This document shows positions 25,166 to 35,867 of a stretch of 64,000 bases of DNA, piece by piece. Location: contig JAQFVV010006306.1 in the NCBI GenBank assembly GCA_028023455.1, forward strand, positions 310,001-374,000, given 5' to 3'. The position numbers and the translations under genes are program-made. Below the pieces are notes generated by a model. The model was not told the DNA's origin. It saw only the letters and a program-made list of their open reading frames with translations, and searched no databases. Source of the stretch: Epiperipatus broadwayi (taxonomy: Eukaryota > Onychophora > Udeonychophora > Euonychophora > Peripatidae). Each line of letters begins with the position of its first letter. Positions within the stretch are counted from its first letter, which is position 1.

Positions 25166-27862
25166 AATACTTATGTAGACTTAAGTGGATATTATGAATT
25201 AATCAGCTTTTTGCCTGATGGTTGACCTTTGATAACTCAGCACAAACACCTTGATAAATGTAATTAGGAAACAGTAAATTATTACCAAATCGGCCATAGT
25301 AAATATTTATTTGCCATTATTAAATACTTCGCATGCAATATTGTCAGCAATTTTAGTTAGCTATTGGTAAGAACTTTTGAAATGCTCTTAATTGGATCCA
25401 AATGTATGTTGTTTGTCCTGCAGGAAATTATGTGTTTACTAACATCTGTTGTTTTACAATTATCATCATTATTTCATACATGACCAAGATGTGTTATTTA
25501 CGGACTGTGCAAATGAACTCTTGTGTTTCCAGCTAAAAGAAGATGTAATTATTTTTTGTTAGTACATGATAGATAGGTAGACTAATTATTTGTCATATAT
25601 TTTTTGTTTAATTATTATTTCTTTTACTTCAAGAACATCTTGGAAAAGTATAATATGAAGAAATATTATACTGGGTAATTAATTATTGTTTTGATATAAT
25701 TTTTTATTGTATACATGTATTTCTATATGTTAGCGATAGAGATATCTGTTTGCTATTAGGAAGCTAACAATTAATTTTAGGAAGGGGTAAACACGTAAAA
25801 TTATTATTTTATCTTTGCGTTCTCAGAAATTACGAGGTCCATTTATTAATAATTATTTTGCTTCAAATTTAAAAGATTTGTAGTTCGTCACAAATCAAAA
25901 CTTTATTTCAATTTATTAGTTAATATTAAATATATAAAAGCATTGTTTTACCTTTGCTTTGCTGGAAGAATGAAGCCATAGAGCTTTGAAAGCACTAAGC
26001 TTTAAATAAAGTTAATAATATATATATAACTTCTTTAACAAGCGTTATAAGCACATAATTATTGATATTAGTAGTAACTATTATATTTCAAATTTAAAAT
26101 ATTTACAATTTGTCAAGAATGAGCGATTCATTTTTTAACTTATTAATTAATGTTATTACAATATTTACTTAGTGAATGTGATTTGAAATTATTTTGTGCA
26201 TTATTACGCATGTGTGCCTGTCTGTTGTTTAATCCATTTAAATAAGTGTTGAATTATAAGTTGATTGACTTACTTTCCAACTAGTTTTGGATGATGTGAT
26301 GGGCCAAAAGAATGTATTTAAGAGTGAATTTATTATTTTTTTATGCTTAGATTGAAATGTATGTAGTGGCTATGGAGAAAGAAAGCATTTACGATATATA
26401 TTGTGTTATAGGGATTGAGAGAACTCTCCCTTAGTTTATTGAAATATTGGCCATGAGTGGATTATATTTTCCTGATTAAGTATTTGTGTGTTATGATGAT
26501 TATATTATGTGAAGTACAGTAGTGTATTTCCCTTGTTTTTTGGTGATGAGACAAAGTCCACACCAGCATTTAAGCCTCTGAGTTACATTAGGGAGTCACT
26601 GCATCTTGTTGTTTAAATTGTTAAAGTTAAAAAAGTCTTCTTGTCCTTCATGTATCCATTTGAAATTTCCCATCATTTATTCATAGCCAGATGTAATGTA
26701 GTTTGCTAATAAACAAAATGAAAGTAAAATTGATTTCTTTTATAGAACATCTAAAGTAGAATTAGTGTTAAAGCTTGGTTGGTTATGGCATCATCCGTAT
26801 TATGGTATTGTATCTCAATTTCATAAATAAACTGATCGGATATAGCTGTGTTAATTATTTTATAACAGGTAGCATAATACAGATGCACGCATAAAATGCT
26901 ATTAAACTTGAAGGTATGGAAAAAATCTATTACTGATTTATTAGTCTGAATCAACATTTCAAATCATATCATACCAATTATTTTAAGATTCACATCATCA
27001 AATCATCAGAATGATTCATCCTCATTTTAAATGAGGAAGGAAGATAAAAGAAAGTGTAACTAGTTAATAGAATTATTTGATTGATTTAAGGAGGATAATG
27101 TGACCTCTTCCTCATATATTTAAAACAATATTGTATTATTTTAATGTTTAACTACCCCAGTTTTGATTTGGTTAGTAGAATGTTGGAGTTAGCTAATAGC
27201 ATATGTGTATTTTAAGTAAAATACAAAGAAGTTTAAGTTCATATTTAATTATTTTAGTGTTAGTGTTAATAAATGGTTTTTTTTCATAAGCATACAGAAT
27301 TGATTGATAGCTTGCGTATGTTTGAAATAAAATACAAATAATTTCAGATTTAATTATTCTAGTATTAGTATTAATAAATGTTTCTTTTCAATGGCTTATC
27401 AGAATTGATTGATAGCTTGTATAGGTTTGAAATAAAAATACCAACAAGTTTGTTTTAATGTTAACTACTCTTATGTTAGTCTATTCAAACATTGATATTG
27501 GAATTATCCAAAACATGTATGTGTGTAAAGTAGAAATACAAAATGTTTATTTAGCTATATCATGTAATAAATGTTTTATTTATTTAAAAACTTTGTTCAG
27601 AGTTATTCTTTGGCATGCATTTGTGTCTATGTTTCCACACACACACATACTTACATATCCAATATGATATGATTGCACTATTCCATAAATTTAATGATGA
27701 ATATGTTCAGAACTGATGATGTTGTTTTCTCGATCCAAACATTATATGAAATGCTTGACTAATTGCCGATTCTCTGGAAATTTTTAGTATTCTGTTATTA
27801 TTTAGATTTCTTTCATTGTCTAACTACTACTATTTTATTAGAATAATGCTTAATTTATGTCA
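25166..27862. other. 2.7 kb AT-rich stretch, nothing recognised
   Basis: Both strands inspected: no exon-like segment with splice signals, no tRNA, no transposase, no long inverted repeat. Imperfect direct repeats around TTAATTATT...AGTATTAGTATTAATAAATG occur at 27240-27440. Confidence 0.45.
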
Positions 27863-27876
27863 TTACTTTAATGATG

Positions 27877-28203
27877 TAAACAAAGGCAAACTCTCCATAC
27901 AGTAGTGCCACCTTGTGCCAAACAGAGTAATCAATGGATGCCAGAAGGCTTGTGCATAAAATCCCTATCTAGTGCCTTAAAATCCCTATCTAGTGCCTAC
28001 TCATCCATTATCCCCAGACTAGTTTCTGGCTTATGGCCATCATCAGTGAGGAACCTTGGATCTGAGAGCACTGCACCTAGCCTTCTGGAATCCATTGATT
28101 ACTCTGTTTGGCACAAGGTGGCACTACTGCATGGAGAGTTTGCCTTTGTTTACAACAATTATGTGCTAGTATAGAGATGGTGATCATGTGATGTTTAGTG
28201 GTT
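27877..28203 (-). mobile_element. Palindromic ribozyme element, copy D
   Basis: Flanked by 14-bp duplications differing at one base, TTACTTTAATGATG (27863-27876) and TTACTTTTATGATG (28204-28217). The right end, GATCATGTGATGTTTAGTGG, is the fixed family end. The left end (TAAACAAAGGCAAACTC) is variable. The arms are inverted copies (AGTAGTGCCACCTTGTGCC and its complement). A 30-bp internal tandem repeat (AAAATCCCTATCTAGTGCC) is specific to this copy. One hammerhead, minus strand. Confidence 0.85.
28011..28052 (-). ncRNA. Hammerhead ribozyme motif, copy D
   Basis: Core CTGATGA. Stem II is UGGC/GCCA, 4 bp: the basal A-A mismatch of other copies is here a U-A pair. GAA, short stem III, GTC triplet. 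Stem I TCCTCA/TGGGGA. One of the two best-folding arms of this family in the window. Confidence 0.72.
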
Positions 28204-28217
28204 TTACTTTTATGATG

Positions 28218-28829
28218 GCAATTAGTAGTTATTGTAAAGTATAAATTTAAAAATAAGCCAAATAATAAATTCCCTGATCTTATTATTTTAGATTAGATAT
28301 TAATTTAGTTATTTATTTTAAATTATTGTACAATACAAGTTAAGTAGTGCTATATTTTGTTTTATTTAATTTTAACTTAAACCATACAGTAGAATTAATT
28401 AATACTAGGTTGTTTGATGCATTTAGATGATGGGGGAAGATGAGATTAAACTATAACTTGTTCATTTAAATGGTGGAATTTTACCAATTTCAACTATTCA
28501 TTTACTTTAAAACCCAATAGATATTTTACCCCTATTAGTTCATAATGTTTCCTCCTATGTTTAGTATACATTTTATACCTTATAGAACTCTGTAGCCTCC
28601 ACTGAACTAATCTATAGTAGGATAGCATTGTAAGAGTCTCAATAGTTATTCACAGCAGGATCTGATTAGTAGTTTATTCTATTAACAATAGAATTGGCAC
28701 CCTGGGTATTTGTTGATAGGAAATGTAGGTTTGGTGTTGGGGAAGGGTATATATATATGTGTGTGTGTGTAATTGTATAATTGAATGCTTATAAATATAG
28801 TAATCAGATATATGTAAAAAATTTATCCA
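28218..28829. other. AT-rich stretch with a (TA)n(TG)n microsatellite
   Basis: Microsatellite at about 28747-28771. Nothing else recognised. Confidence 0.5.
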
Positions 28830-29430
28830 TTTAGGAGTGCTTTCGATTATCCTCGTAGTCTTTGTCAACTAACACTTTGAGAGGCTATCATTTCCAAATT
28901 TCTGTGATTTTAACATTTGCTGCCTGCCTGTTAATTAAGACATGTTTGTATTTGTATATTAGCATAGCTTCCTTTATTTTCCTTTTGATGTTATTTTTTC
29001 CAATTTGCAATATTTTTATATTATTATAATTAAAATTAAAACCATAAATACATGATTTATTATGATCATAAAAATAGATGTTGAAATATTATTATCTACT
29101 TTGCATTTTTCTTTGTATTTCTGAGTCTTTTTAATAACAAGAAGTGCTCTTTAGTTCTTTTTCCCAATATACCACACCTACATATTCATTTATAAATGAC
29201 GCAATTTTCATTTATAAATTAGGTTTTATCTTTAGAATAATTTATTAATTTGTTTAATGTAGGTGCATAAAATGCAACATCACATATACCTTTATAAATT
29301 TTCCTTATAAAATTTACTTGATCATTTGAAATATATATTATTGATATGCATATTTTTTTTATTAACAGGAGGATCAATATTATTATAAAAAAATTTGTTC
29401 TTATATATATATTATAAATGAAAAGCAATG
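28830..29430 (-). pseudogene. Penelope-like element relic: RT end and GIY-YIG nuclease
   Basis: Minus-strand pieces: a leader near 29430-29220 (IRKIYKGICDVAFYAP), then VWYIGKRTKEHF near 29185 (the YIG-x-TKR-x-x-x-x-R-x-K-E-H core). KRKIKEAMLIYKYKHVLINR and QAANVKITEIW follow near 28990-28900. The 3' end, GACAAAGACTACGAGG...ATCGAAAGC, is a decayed hammerhead-like terminus near 28860. Frames are broken, so it is inactive. Confidence 0.75.
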
Positions 29431-30060
29431 TATGATCTTGGCTTAGACTTAAAATTGGCAGTGTTATATTTTTTAAAATATTTATATTGTGACTTTATGT
29501 TATGGATAGCTTTAAATCATCGTGATGTCTATAATAATTTTAATAGTTAGTAAGTCATTTTCTTTTTCTTTTTTTTTAATATAATACATAAGTATTTTGC
29601 TGTCTTAAACTTAATAACTTTCTATAAAGTTATTCAAAAATTTAAAGATATATATATTGATAGAATTTAGAGTAACTTTTTGTCTATTTGATTATTTTAA
29701 CATTATAGGTTTAGGTGAATAGAGAAATTATATTTTCATATATTTGTAAGTATATTTATATATGAATGTGTAAATTTAAAATCACATGTATTTGTGTTGT
29801 TTGAGAAATATGAATAAAGATAATGAGTTATTTAAAAGAAATATTGAAATAAAGCAGTGCAGAAATATATTGCGTCATTCTGTGGATTAACTTAATGATA
29901 CTGTGCTGAATACAGGGTAGCTAGTCAGCGTTTTAAGGAATATTAGTCTTAGAGAAATATGGTATGGTATAGAATTACCTCAATAATCATGTTATGATCA
30001 TGCTGATGTGCAAATAACTATATAAAATACGATATGGAAAAAAGGTGCAAATTCATTACA
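29431..30060. other. AT-rich stretch; right end may be the 5' LTR of the old gypsy element
   Basis: The bases before 30063 end in TTCATTACAA, directly before a primer-binding-like site. They could therefore be the end of a 5' LTR, but I found no matching 3' LTR. Confidence 0.35.
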
Positions 30061-30062
30061 AT

Positions 30063-31363
30063 GGCCTCCCAACTTAGGGGCTTTTGAAGAGTGGAAAAGT
30101 ATGGGGGACAGAATATAAGGGTTAAGTTATAGTAAAAAAAAATGAGTATCAGTGAGGTGTTAAAATTTCTTTTGTTGGGTTAAGAAAGAGAAGTCGGAAG
30201 ATAGGTAATGGAGCAGATTATAAAGGGAAATTTATATATATAGCCCAGAACTTCAGGGGATGGGGGGTTAGGCCTAGCATGTTTGATTTTAGAAAGTGCT
30301 ATAGATATGTATAATAGAAAAAGAAGGAATGCTTGTGTAAGAGAGGAGTATGGAACTGGTGAAAATAAAAATGTATGGAGGGGGAAAAGGAGATGCCAAT
30401 AGGATACATCAAAAGCTTACAAAAGTATTCTGATAGCCACAGAATGCCAGATGAAGATAAAATACTGATAGTGTACAACCACCTCTAAGAGTCTGCTGAT
30501 GCTTGGTGGAATTCACTTTTACACCAGCTGCAAACTTTCACAGACTATAAAATGTCTCTAGAGAAGGCTTTCTGAAATGAAGAGTGGCAGGAAAATATTA
30601 AATTGTAACTAATGAAGCAAAAGTTTCAGGAGGATAAAAAAGAGTATGTGCAGTTTTTCATGTGACAGGTAGCCATGCTAAAAACATTAGAAGCATGTGG
30701 ATTGCCTGAGAAACAGATCACGGGAAAAGTATATAGAAATTTACAAGGGGAAATAAAATGGATGCTGGTAAAAAAAGAATGAGAGTCAATGGAAGCAACA
30801 GATAGAATATTGAGTCAGAGATAAGTAGACAAATTGAGGAGCAAAGATTTAGGTTGGGGGAAGGGACGGATTTATGAAGGAGAAACAGACAAGATGAGTG
30901 AGGCTATACTCAGATATAGACAAAAGCAAATAGAGAACTTGGTATGGTCATGGGAAGACCGGGTCCCAGGCTACGCTCATCAGACATGCCCAACAATTTC
31001 CCTAGCAGTGGGTCAGATAAAAGTGAAGGCACTTGTGGACTCTGGTAGTCAGATCTCAGTGATAGTGGAAAGACTACCACAGAATCGTGAGCAAAACTAT
31101 ATATGCTTACTCTCCTGTTGAAGTCAATTCACGTGATGATGGTTAATAATCAAAAACCCTAGGTCAAACCCAAAGAAATATGGATGGATCTTAACATTAA
31201 TGGAGAAAGCTGCCTGTATATATTCCTGATAATGAAAAAGTTAATATATGATCCCTTATTTGTATCAGACTTTTTGCACAAATGTTAATGTACCTAGATT
31301 ATAAAAGTGGACAAGCCACATGCAAGGGAGAAATGGTTAAGTTTCTTACCAATGGTTCATATA
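30063..31363 (+). pseudogene. Old Ty3/gypsy element, left part (primer site, gag, protease)
   Basis: TGGCCTCCCAACTTAGGGGC (30063-30082) resembles a decayed primer site for tRNA-Lys. Broken gag pieces follow (near 30490-30800: ADAWWNSLLHQLQTF and TLEACGLPEKQI). At 31018-31070 comes a protease with VKALVDSGSQISVI (catalytic D-S-G). Stops and frameshifts are frequent. The element is cut at 31363 by the younger gypsy insertion and resumes at 35868. Confidence 0.8.
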
Positions 31364-31368
31364 GTTTA
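31364..31368. repeat. 5-bp target-site duplication of the young gypsy element (left)
   Basis: GTTTA directly before the 5' LTR; the same five bases follow the 3' LTR at 35863-35867. Five bases is normal for Ty3/gypsy integrases. Confidence 0.95.
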
Positions 31369-31568
31369 TGTAATGTCTTACGATCCGTGATGATTTTTCT
31401 ATCATGACGTCATTCAAGGAATGACTGCGGAACTAGACTATTATTGTCTGCGGTATGAATGGTAACCGTAACTAGTAAACAAATACTATTTTGATAGCGC
31501 TAATTCGTTCTTAAAAAATGATAACAAGTTTTTGGCTGGTTTGTTATTCTAGAGACTAAAACACTACA
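31369..31568 (+). repeat. 5' LTR
   Basis: 200 bp starting TGTAATGTCTTACG and ending AAAACACTACA. Identical to 35663-35862 except at 31546. The promoter presumably lies here; no clear TATA box stands out. Confidence 0.97.
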
Positions 31569-31575
31569 CCAGTTT

Positions 31576-31593
31576 TGGCGACGAGGATGGGAT
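31576..31593 (+). promoter_or_regulatory. Primer-binding site for tRNA-Ser(GCU)
   Basis: TGGCGACGAGGATGGGAT begins 7 bases after the LTR. It is complementary over 18 bases to the CCA-ended 3' terminus of animal tRNA-Ser(GCU), as I know that tRNA. A serine primer fits the Mag lineage. Confidence 0.85.
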
Positions 31594-31718
31594 ACGCGAG
31601 ATACTAAAAATATATATTATATTTTAATTCAACAGTGTTCTTTATAATATTATTCTTAATCGTACGTAGGACGCCAAATTTTTTTTTTACTCAAACTTTG
31701 TTTTCTATTGGATTTATA

Positions 31719-34700
31719 ATGGCAACTATTGGTTCTATAGCACCTTTCGACGCTGACTCACCGCAAATGTGGGATACATACGCGTCACAGGTAAATTTCT
31801 TTTGTGAAGCTAATAATATTATTGCTGACGAAAAGAAACGTGCAACACTCCTCGCTGTCTGCGGACTACGAACATTAAGTATTCTTCGTTCTCTTATATC
31901 ACCTGCATTGCCTCATGACAAGTCATATCAAGAAATAGTAAATATATTAAAACAGTATTTTAATCCACAACCTTCCGTTATTTACCAACGTTTTCAATTT
32001 CACCGTCGTTGGCAACGAGAAGAAGAAAATGTGAGTGCATTTTTAGCCGACCTTCGACGTTTGGCAGAGAGCTGCGATTTTGGTCTTTCACTAACAGAGC
32101 GTCTTCGAGATCAATTTGTCTGTGGACTTCGTGATGAAACTACACAGCGCAAATTATTAACAGAAGAATCTTTAACATTAGAGATAGCTATACAGCGTAG
32201 TTTAGCTGCTGAATCTGCATTGGTGCAGGTGCGTGAAATCCGTGCCACAAACACTCCCATGTCGACTGTTGATCTTATTCAGCGAAACAGATCAACCTTA
32301 CCTCGCAAAAATGTTTCTAGGTTTTCACTGTCTTCACAAACATCCCCTACACACAAAAGGAACATTGGTGCATCTCAATCGGGATCTCCACTTTGCTATG
32401 GTTGTGGCAGTCAACACAATCGAGTGGAATGCCCTTTCAAGAAAACCAAATGCCATTTCTGCCAGAAAATAGGTCATCTACAGCGTGTATGCCGAGCAAA
32501 ACAACGCACTATTCCTGGATCTGCAAACCACTGCATGGCAGTAATGGAGACGGATGATGATGTAAGCCATATCCATGAAATACGCCGTGATGCTTCAACA
32601 CCTAAATCCTCCGCACATGTGTACATTAATGGCAAGGAATGTAAAATGGAAATTGACTCAGGATCAGAATATTCTATTGTATCTTCTGACACACTATCTG
32701 AATTGTGCAATGGAAAAATACCTGAACTACATCCAGTAACAATTACATTACGGGATTTCCAGCACCACTCAATATTATTCAAGGGATATTGTGTTGTACA
32801 TGTTCAGTATGGTGTATATTCATGCCATCTACGTTTATTAATAACAGAGAGTCCCTGTACAAACCTGTTAGGACGTGAATGGTTCACACCTCTAGGTATT
32901 TCATTAACTGGAGTCCATCTAATTACCGAACCATCTATTCAAGATATCATTAATGAATTTCCACAAGTTTTCAGCTCATCTATAGGAACTTACAAGGGTC
33001 CAGCTGTATCATTGCCAGTTGATCCTAAATTTCCCCCAATCAGACTACGAGCCCGGCCACTACCACTTGCTATGAAACCTAAGGTGGATGTTGCTTTAGA
33101 TACTCTGCTCCGCGATGGGATCATTGAACCAGTGGAAAACCCTGTATGGACAACACCAGTAGTACCGATTCTTAAACCAACAGGAGAGGTGAGATTATGC
33201 GGTGACTACAAAGTGACAGTCAACAGAGCTCTTCAGAATCACCCATACCCTATACCTGCGGTACATCATCTTCTGACATCTCTTCCTCCTAGCTCTATCT
33301 TTGCAAAAATTGATTTAGCTAAGGCCTACCTACAACTTCCAGTTGATGATATGTCTGCAAACATACAGACAATCATCACTCATCGAGGAGCCTTCCGCGT
33401 AAAACGTCTACAGTTCGGAATCTGTGTTGCACCCGGAATGTTTCAATGTATTATAGACAATTTACTTGGAAACATTTCTGGAGTTTTTCCATATTTCGAT
33501 GACATATTAATTTGTGCGTCTTCAACAATTGATCTATGTTCAAAATTACGTACTGTGTTTAAAAGGTTAGCACACAGTGGATTGCGGGCCAATAAAGAAA
33601 AATGTGTATTTGGAGTAGATTCTGTGGAATTTCTGGGTTATACAATCGACTGTAAAGGCCTGCATCCATCTCCAAGTAAAACAACTGCAATTCAAAATGC
33701 TTGCTCTCCTAGGAACAAAATAGAACTGAAAGCATTCTTAGGTCTTATAAATTTTTATAACAATTTCCTTCCAGATCGTGCAACAGTAGCTGAACCTTTA
33801 CATCGTTTATTACAGACAAATGCTACATGGACTTGGACACCACAACATGAAAAAGCCTTTCTTAAACTTAAAGAGGCATTGATGTCCAATAATGTTCTAG
33901 TTCCATTTGACCCTCACCAAAGTGTTCTACTTACATGTGATGCTTCGCCTTACGGAGTAGGTGCAGTATTAAGTATGCAATATCCTGATGGATCATCCGC
34001 TCCAGTTGCTTTTGCTTCACGGACATTGTCTAAGGCTGAACGAAACTATGCACAAATTGATAAAGAAGCTTTGGCAATAGTATTTGGCGTGAAACGTTTT
34101 CATCATTTCCTATTCGGAATTAAATTTAACATTTGTACTGATCATCGTCCGCTGCTTGGCATTTTTACCTCGGATAAACCAACACCAATAATTTTATCAC
34201 CCCGAATGCAAAGATGGACACACATCCTCAATGCATATTCTTTCAAACTGGAATATAAACCAGGAAAAAAAGTTGCAAATGCAGACGCGTTGAGCAGATT
34301 TCCACTTCCATCAACCGAATGCGACAATCCAAACATGAATGGTGTCTTTTTCTTGGAGGAATTGGAAGATCCTCCTGTAACTGCTGAACAAGTTGCACAT
34401 GCAACACGAAAAGACTTTTTGTTATCAAGAGTAAAAAACTATATTTTCACTGCCTGGCCAAGCAGAACCACAGACACTAAACTTCAACCTTTTCTTATAA
34501 GACGCAATGAGTTATCAACACACAAAAACTGTTTGCTTTGGGGATCACGCGTAATTATTCCTTTTTCTCTACAGAGAATTGTTCTTAACGAACTTCATTT
34601 GGGTCATTCTGGCATCGTGAGAACCAAAGCATTAGCAAGATCATACGTATGGTGGCCATCAATGGATAGGGATATTGAGAATCTTGTGGGCAAATGCAAA

Positions 34701-35651
34701 AATTGTCAAGTCATAAGACATGCTTGCCCCCGTGCTCCAATTCACCCTTGGGAACCACCATCCACACCATGGTCACGACAGCACGTAGATTTTGCAGGCC
34801 CAATCGATGGGCAAATGCTTTTTGTTGTTGTTGACGCCTATTCAAAATGGGTAGAAGTGCGCAGAATGCCTAAAACAACCTCAGTTGCAACAGTCACAGT
34901 ACTACGAGAACTATTTTGTACCCATGGAATACCAGAGTGTGTAGTTTCGGACAATGGACCCCAGTTTGTTTCTTCAGAGTTTTCTACTTTTCTTGCTAGT
35001 AATGGAATTCGCCATGCACGAATCGCACCTTACCACCCATCAAGTAATGGTCTTGCGGAGAGGGCTGTCCAGTCTGTGAAGGAGAGCCTAAAGCGTATTA
35101 CTCATGGAAATTGGGAGCAACGTATTGCCCAATACCTTTTGGCTCAGCACATAACTCCATCTACAACTACAGGTTTGAGTCCAGCCGAAATGCTCTTTCA
35201 TCGACGCCTTCGTACATGCCTGGACTTCCTTCATCCGGATAGAGCCCCAAAGTCAGCACCATACAAACATCATCGGTTACGTGAATTCCAACCAGATGAC
35301 ACAGTATTTACACGAGCAGCAGGAAGGGGTTCTCCATGGATTCCTGCTATGGTAGAACAGCATACAGGCCCTCTGTCATATGAAGTACGAACTGATCTGG
35401 GTTTACAACATAAGCACATTGATCAGTTGCGCTCAAGAACAGTGGACACTTTTCCAACTGTCTCATCTCCTGCTGAGGAAACACCACTTGCCCAAAATTC
35501 TCTACCCAGTGTGACACTGGAAAACACAAATAACCCGAGCTCAACACATTTCCATCCTACATCTTCAATTCAAACTCCAAAGGCTTACAGAGAACACCCT
35601 CAACGTCAACGCCATCCACCAGTGCATTTCAAGAATTATGTTACATACTAA
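31719..35651 (+). CDS. gag-pol polyprotein of Mag-like gypsy element, 1310 aa
   Basis: One frame without a gag/pol frameshift. Residues from MATIGSIAPF: capsid-like gag to about 200; two CCHC knuckles at 226-258 (C-x2-C-x3-H-x4-C, then C-x2-C-x4-H-x4-C). Aspartic protease has DSG at 313. Reverse transcriptase has YFDD at 592-595. RNase H has a catalytic-type D at 741 (TCDASPYG). The integrase zinc finger has H960, H963, C993 and C996, and its catalytic triad is D1024, D1078, E1114 (D-x53-D-x35-E). All motifs are intact. The open frame extends 28 codons upstream to an ATG at 31635, but that stretch is hydrophobic and unlike gag, so I chose 31719. The stop codon runs into the polypurine tract. 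Confidence 0.96.
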   Translation: MATIGSIAPFDADSPQMWDTYASQVNFFCEANNIIADEKKRATLLAVCGLRTLSILRSLISPALPHDKSYQEIVNILKQYFNPQPSVIYQRFQFHRRWQREEENVSAFLADLRRLAESCDFGLSLTERLRDQFVCGLRDETTQRKLLTEESLTLEIAIQRSLAAESALVQVREIRATNTPMSTVDLIQRNRSTLPRKNVSRFSLSSQTSPTHKRNIGASQSGSPLCYGCGSQHNRVECPFKKTKCHFCQKIGHLQRVCRAKQRTIPGSANHCMAVMETDDDVSHIHEIRRDASTPKSSAHVYINGKECKMEIDSGSEYSIVSSDTLSELCNGKIPELHPVTITLRDFQHHSILFKGYCVVHVQYGVYSCHLRLLITESPCTNLLGREWFTPLGISLTGVHLITEPSIQDIINEFPQVFSSSIGTYKGPAVSLPVDPKFPPIRLRARPLPLAMKPKVDVALDTLLRDGIIEPVENPVWTTPVVPILKPTGEVRLCGDYKVTVNRALQNHPYPIPAVHHLLTSLPPSSIFAKIDLAKAYLQLPVDDMSANIQTIITHRGAFRVKRLQFGICVAPGMFQCIIDNLLGNISGVFPYFDDILICASSTIDLCSKLRTVFKRLAHSGLRANKEKCVFGVDSVEFLGYTIDCKGLHPSPSKTTAIQNACSPRNKIELKAFLGLINFYNNFLPDRATVAEPLHRLLQTNATWTWTPQHEKAFLKLKEALMSNNVLVPFDPHQSVLLTCDASPYGVGAVLSMQYPDGSSAPVAFASRTLSKAERNYAQIDKEALAIVFGVKRFHHFLFGIKFNICTDHRPLLGIFTSDKPTPIILSPRMQRWTHILNAYSFKLEYKPGKKVANADALSRFPLPSTECDNPNMNGVFFLEELEDPPVTAEQVAHATRKDFLLSRVKNYIFTAWPSRTTDTKLQPFLIRRNELSTHKNCLLWGSRVIIPFSLQRIVLNELHLGHSGIVRTKALARSYVWWPSMDRDIENLVGKCKNCQVIRHACPRAPIHPWEPPSTPWSRQHVDFAGPIDGQMLFVVVDAYSKWVEVRRMPKTTSVATVTVLRELFCTHGIPECVVSDNGPQFVSSEFSTFLASNGIRHARIAPYHPSSNGLAERAVQSVKESLKRITHGNWEQRIAQYLLAQHITPSTTTGLSPAEMLFHRRLRTCLDFLHPDRAPKSAPYKHHRLREFQPDDTVFTRAAGRGSPWIPAMVEQHTGPLSYEVRTDLGLQHKHIDQLRSRTVDTFPTVSSPAEETPLAQNSLPSVTLENTNNPSSTHFHPTSSIQTPKAYREHPQRQRHPPVHFKNYVTY

Positions 35652-35662
35652 GGGGGAAGGAG
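35650..35662 (+). promoter_or_regulatory. Polypurine tract
   Basis: AAGGGGGAAGGAG ends directly at the 3' LTR and primes plus-strand synthesis. Its first two bases are the last two of the gag-pol TAA stop. Confidence 0.92.
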
Positions 35663-35862
35663 TGTAATGTCTTACGATCCGTGATGATTTTTCTATCATG
35701 ACGTCATTCAAGGAATGACTGCGGAACTAGACTATTATTGTCTGCGGTATGAATGGTAACCGTAACTAGTAAACAAATACTATTTTGATAGCGCTAATTC
35801 GTTCTTAAAAAATGATAACAAGTTTTTGGCTGGTTTGTTGTTCTAGAGACTAAAACACTACA
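35663..35862 (+). repeat. 3' LTR
   Basis: 200 bp, 199 identical to the 5' LTR, followed by the duplicated GTTTA. Confidence 0.97.
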
Positions 35863-35867
35863 GTTTA

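Larger units (their letters stand above)
31369..35862 (+). mobile_element. Complete, very young Ty3/gypsy element (Mag-like)
   Basis: 4494 bp, TG...CA termini, 5-bp duplication GTTTA on both sides. The 200-bp LTRs differ at one position only (A at 31546, G at 35840). Primer site, one uninterrupted gag-pol frame and polypurine tract are all present. It has no env-like frame. It is inserted in an old, decayed gypsy element. LTR identity and the open frame mean recent transposition; it may be active. Confidence 0.97.

Noticed and set aside
27700-27735. CTGATGATG...CGATCCAAAC as a further ribozyme.
   Set aside because: GAAA is absent and no stem II can be drawn.
31635-31718. Upstream ATG of gag-pol giving a hydrophobic leader.
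   Set aside because: MATIGSIAPF at 31719 matches a normal gag start and the leader lies in the untranslated region after the primer site.
32474-32782. Minus-strand frame of 102 codons inside gag-pol.
   Set aside because: Antisense shadow of the gypsy polyprotein.
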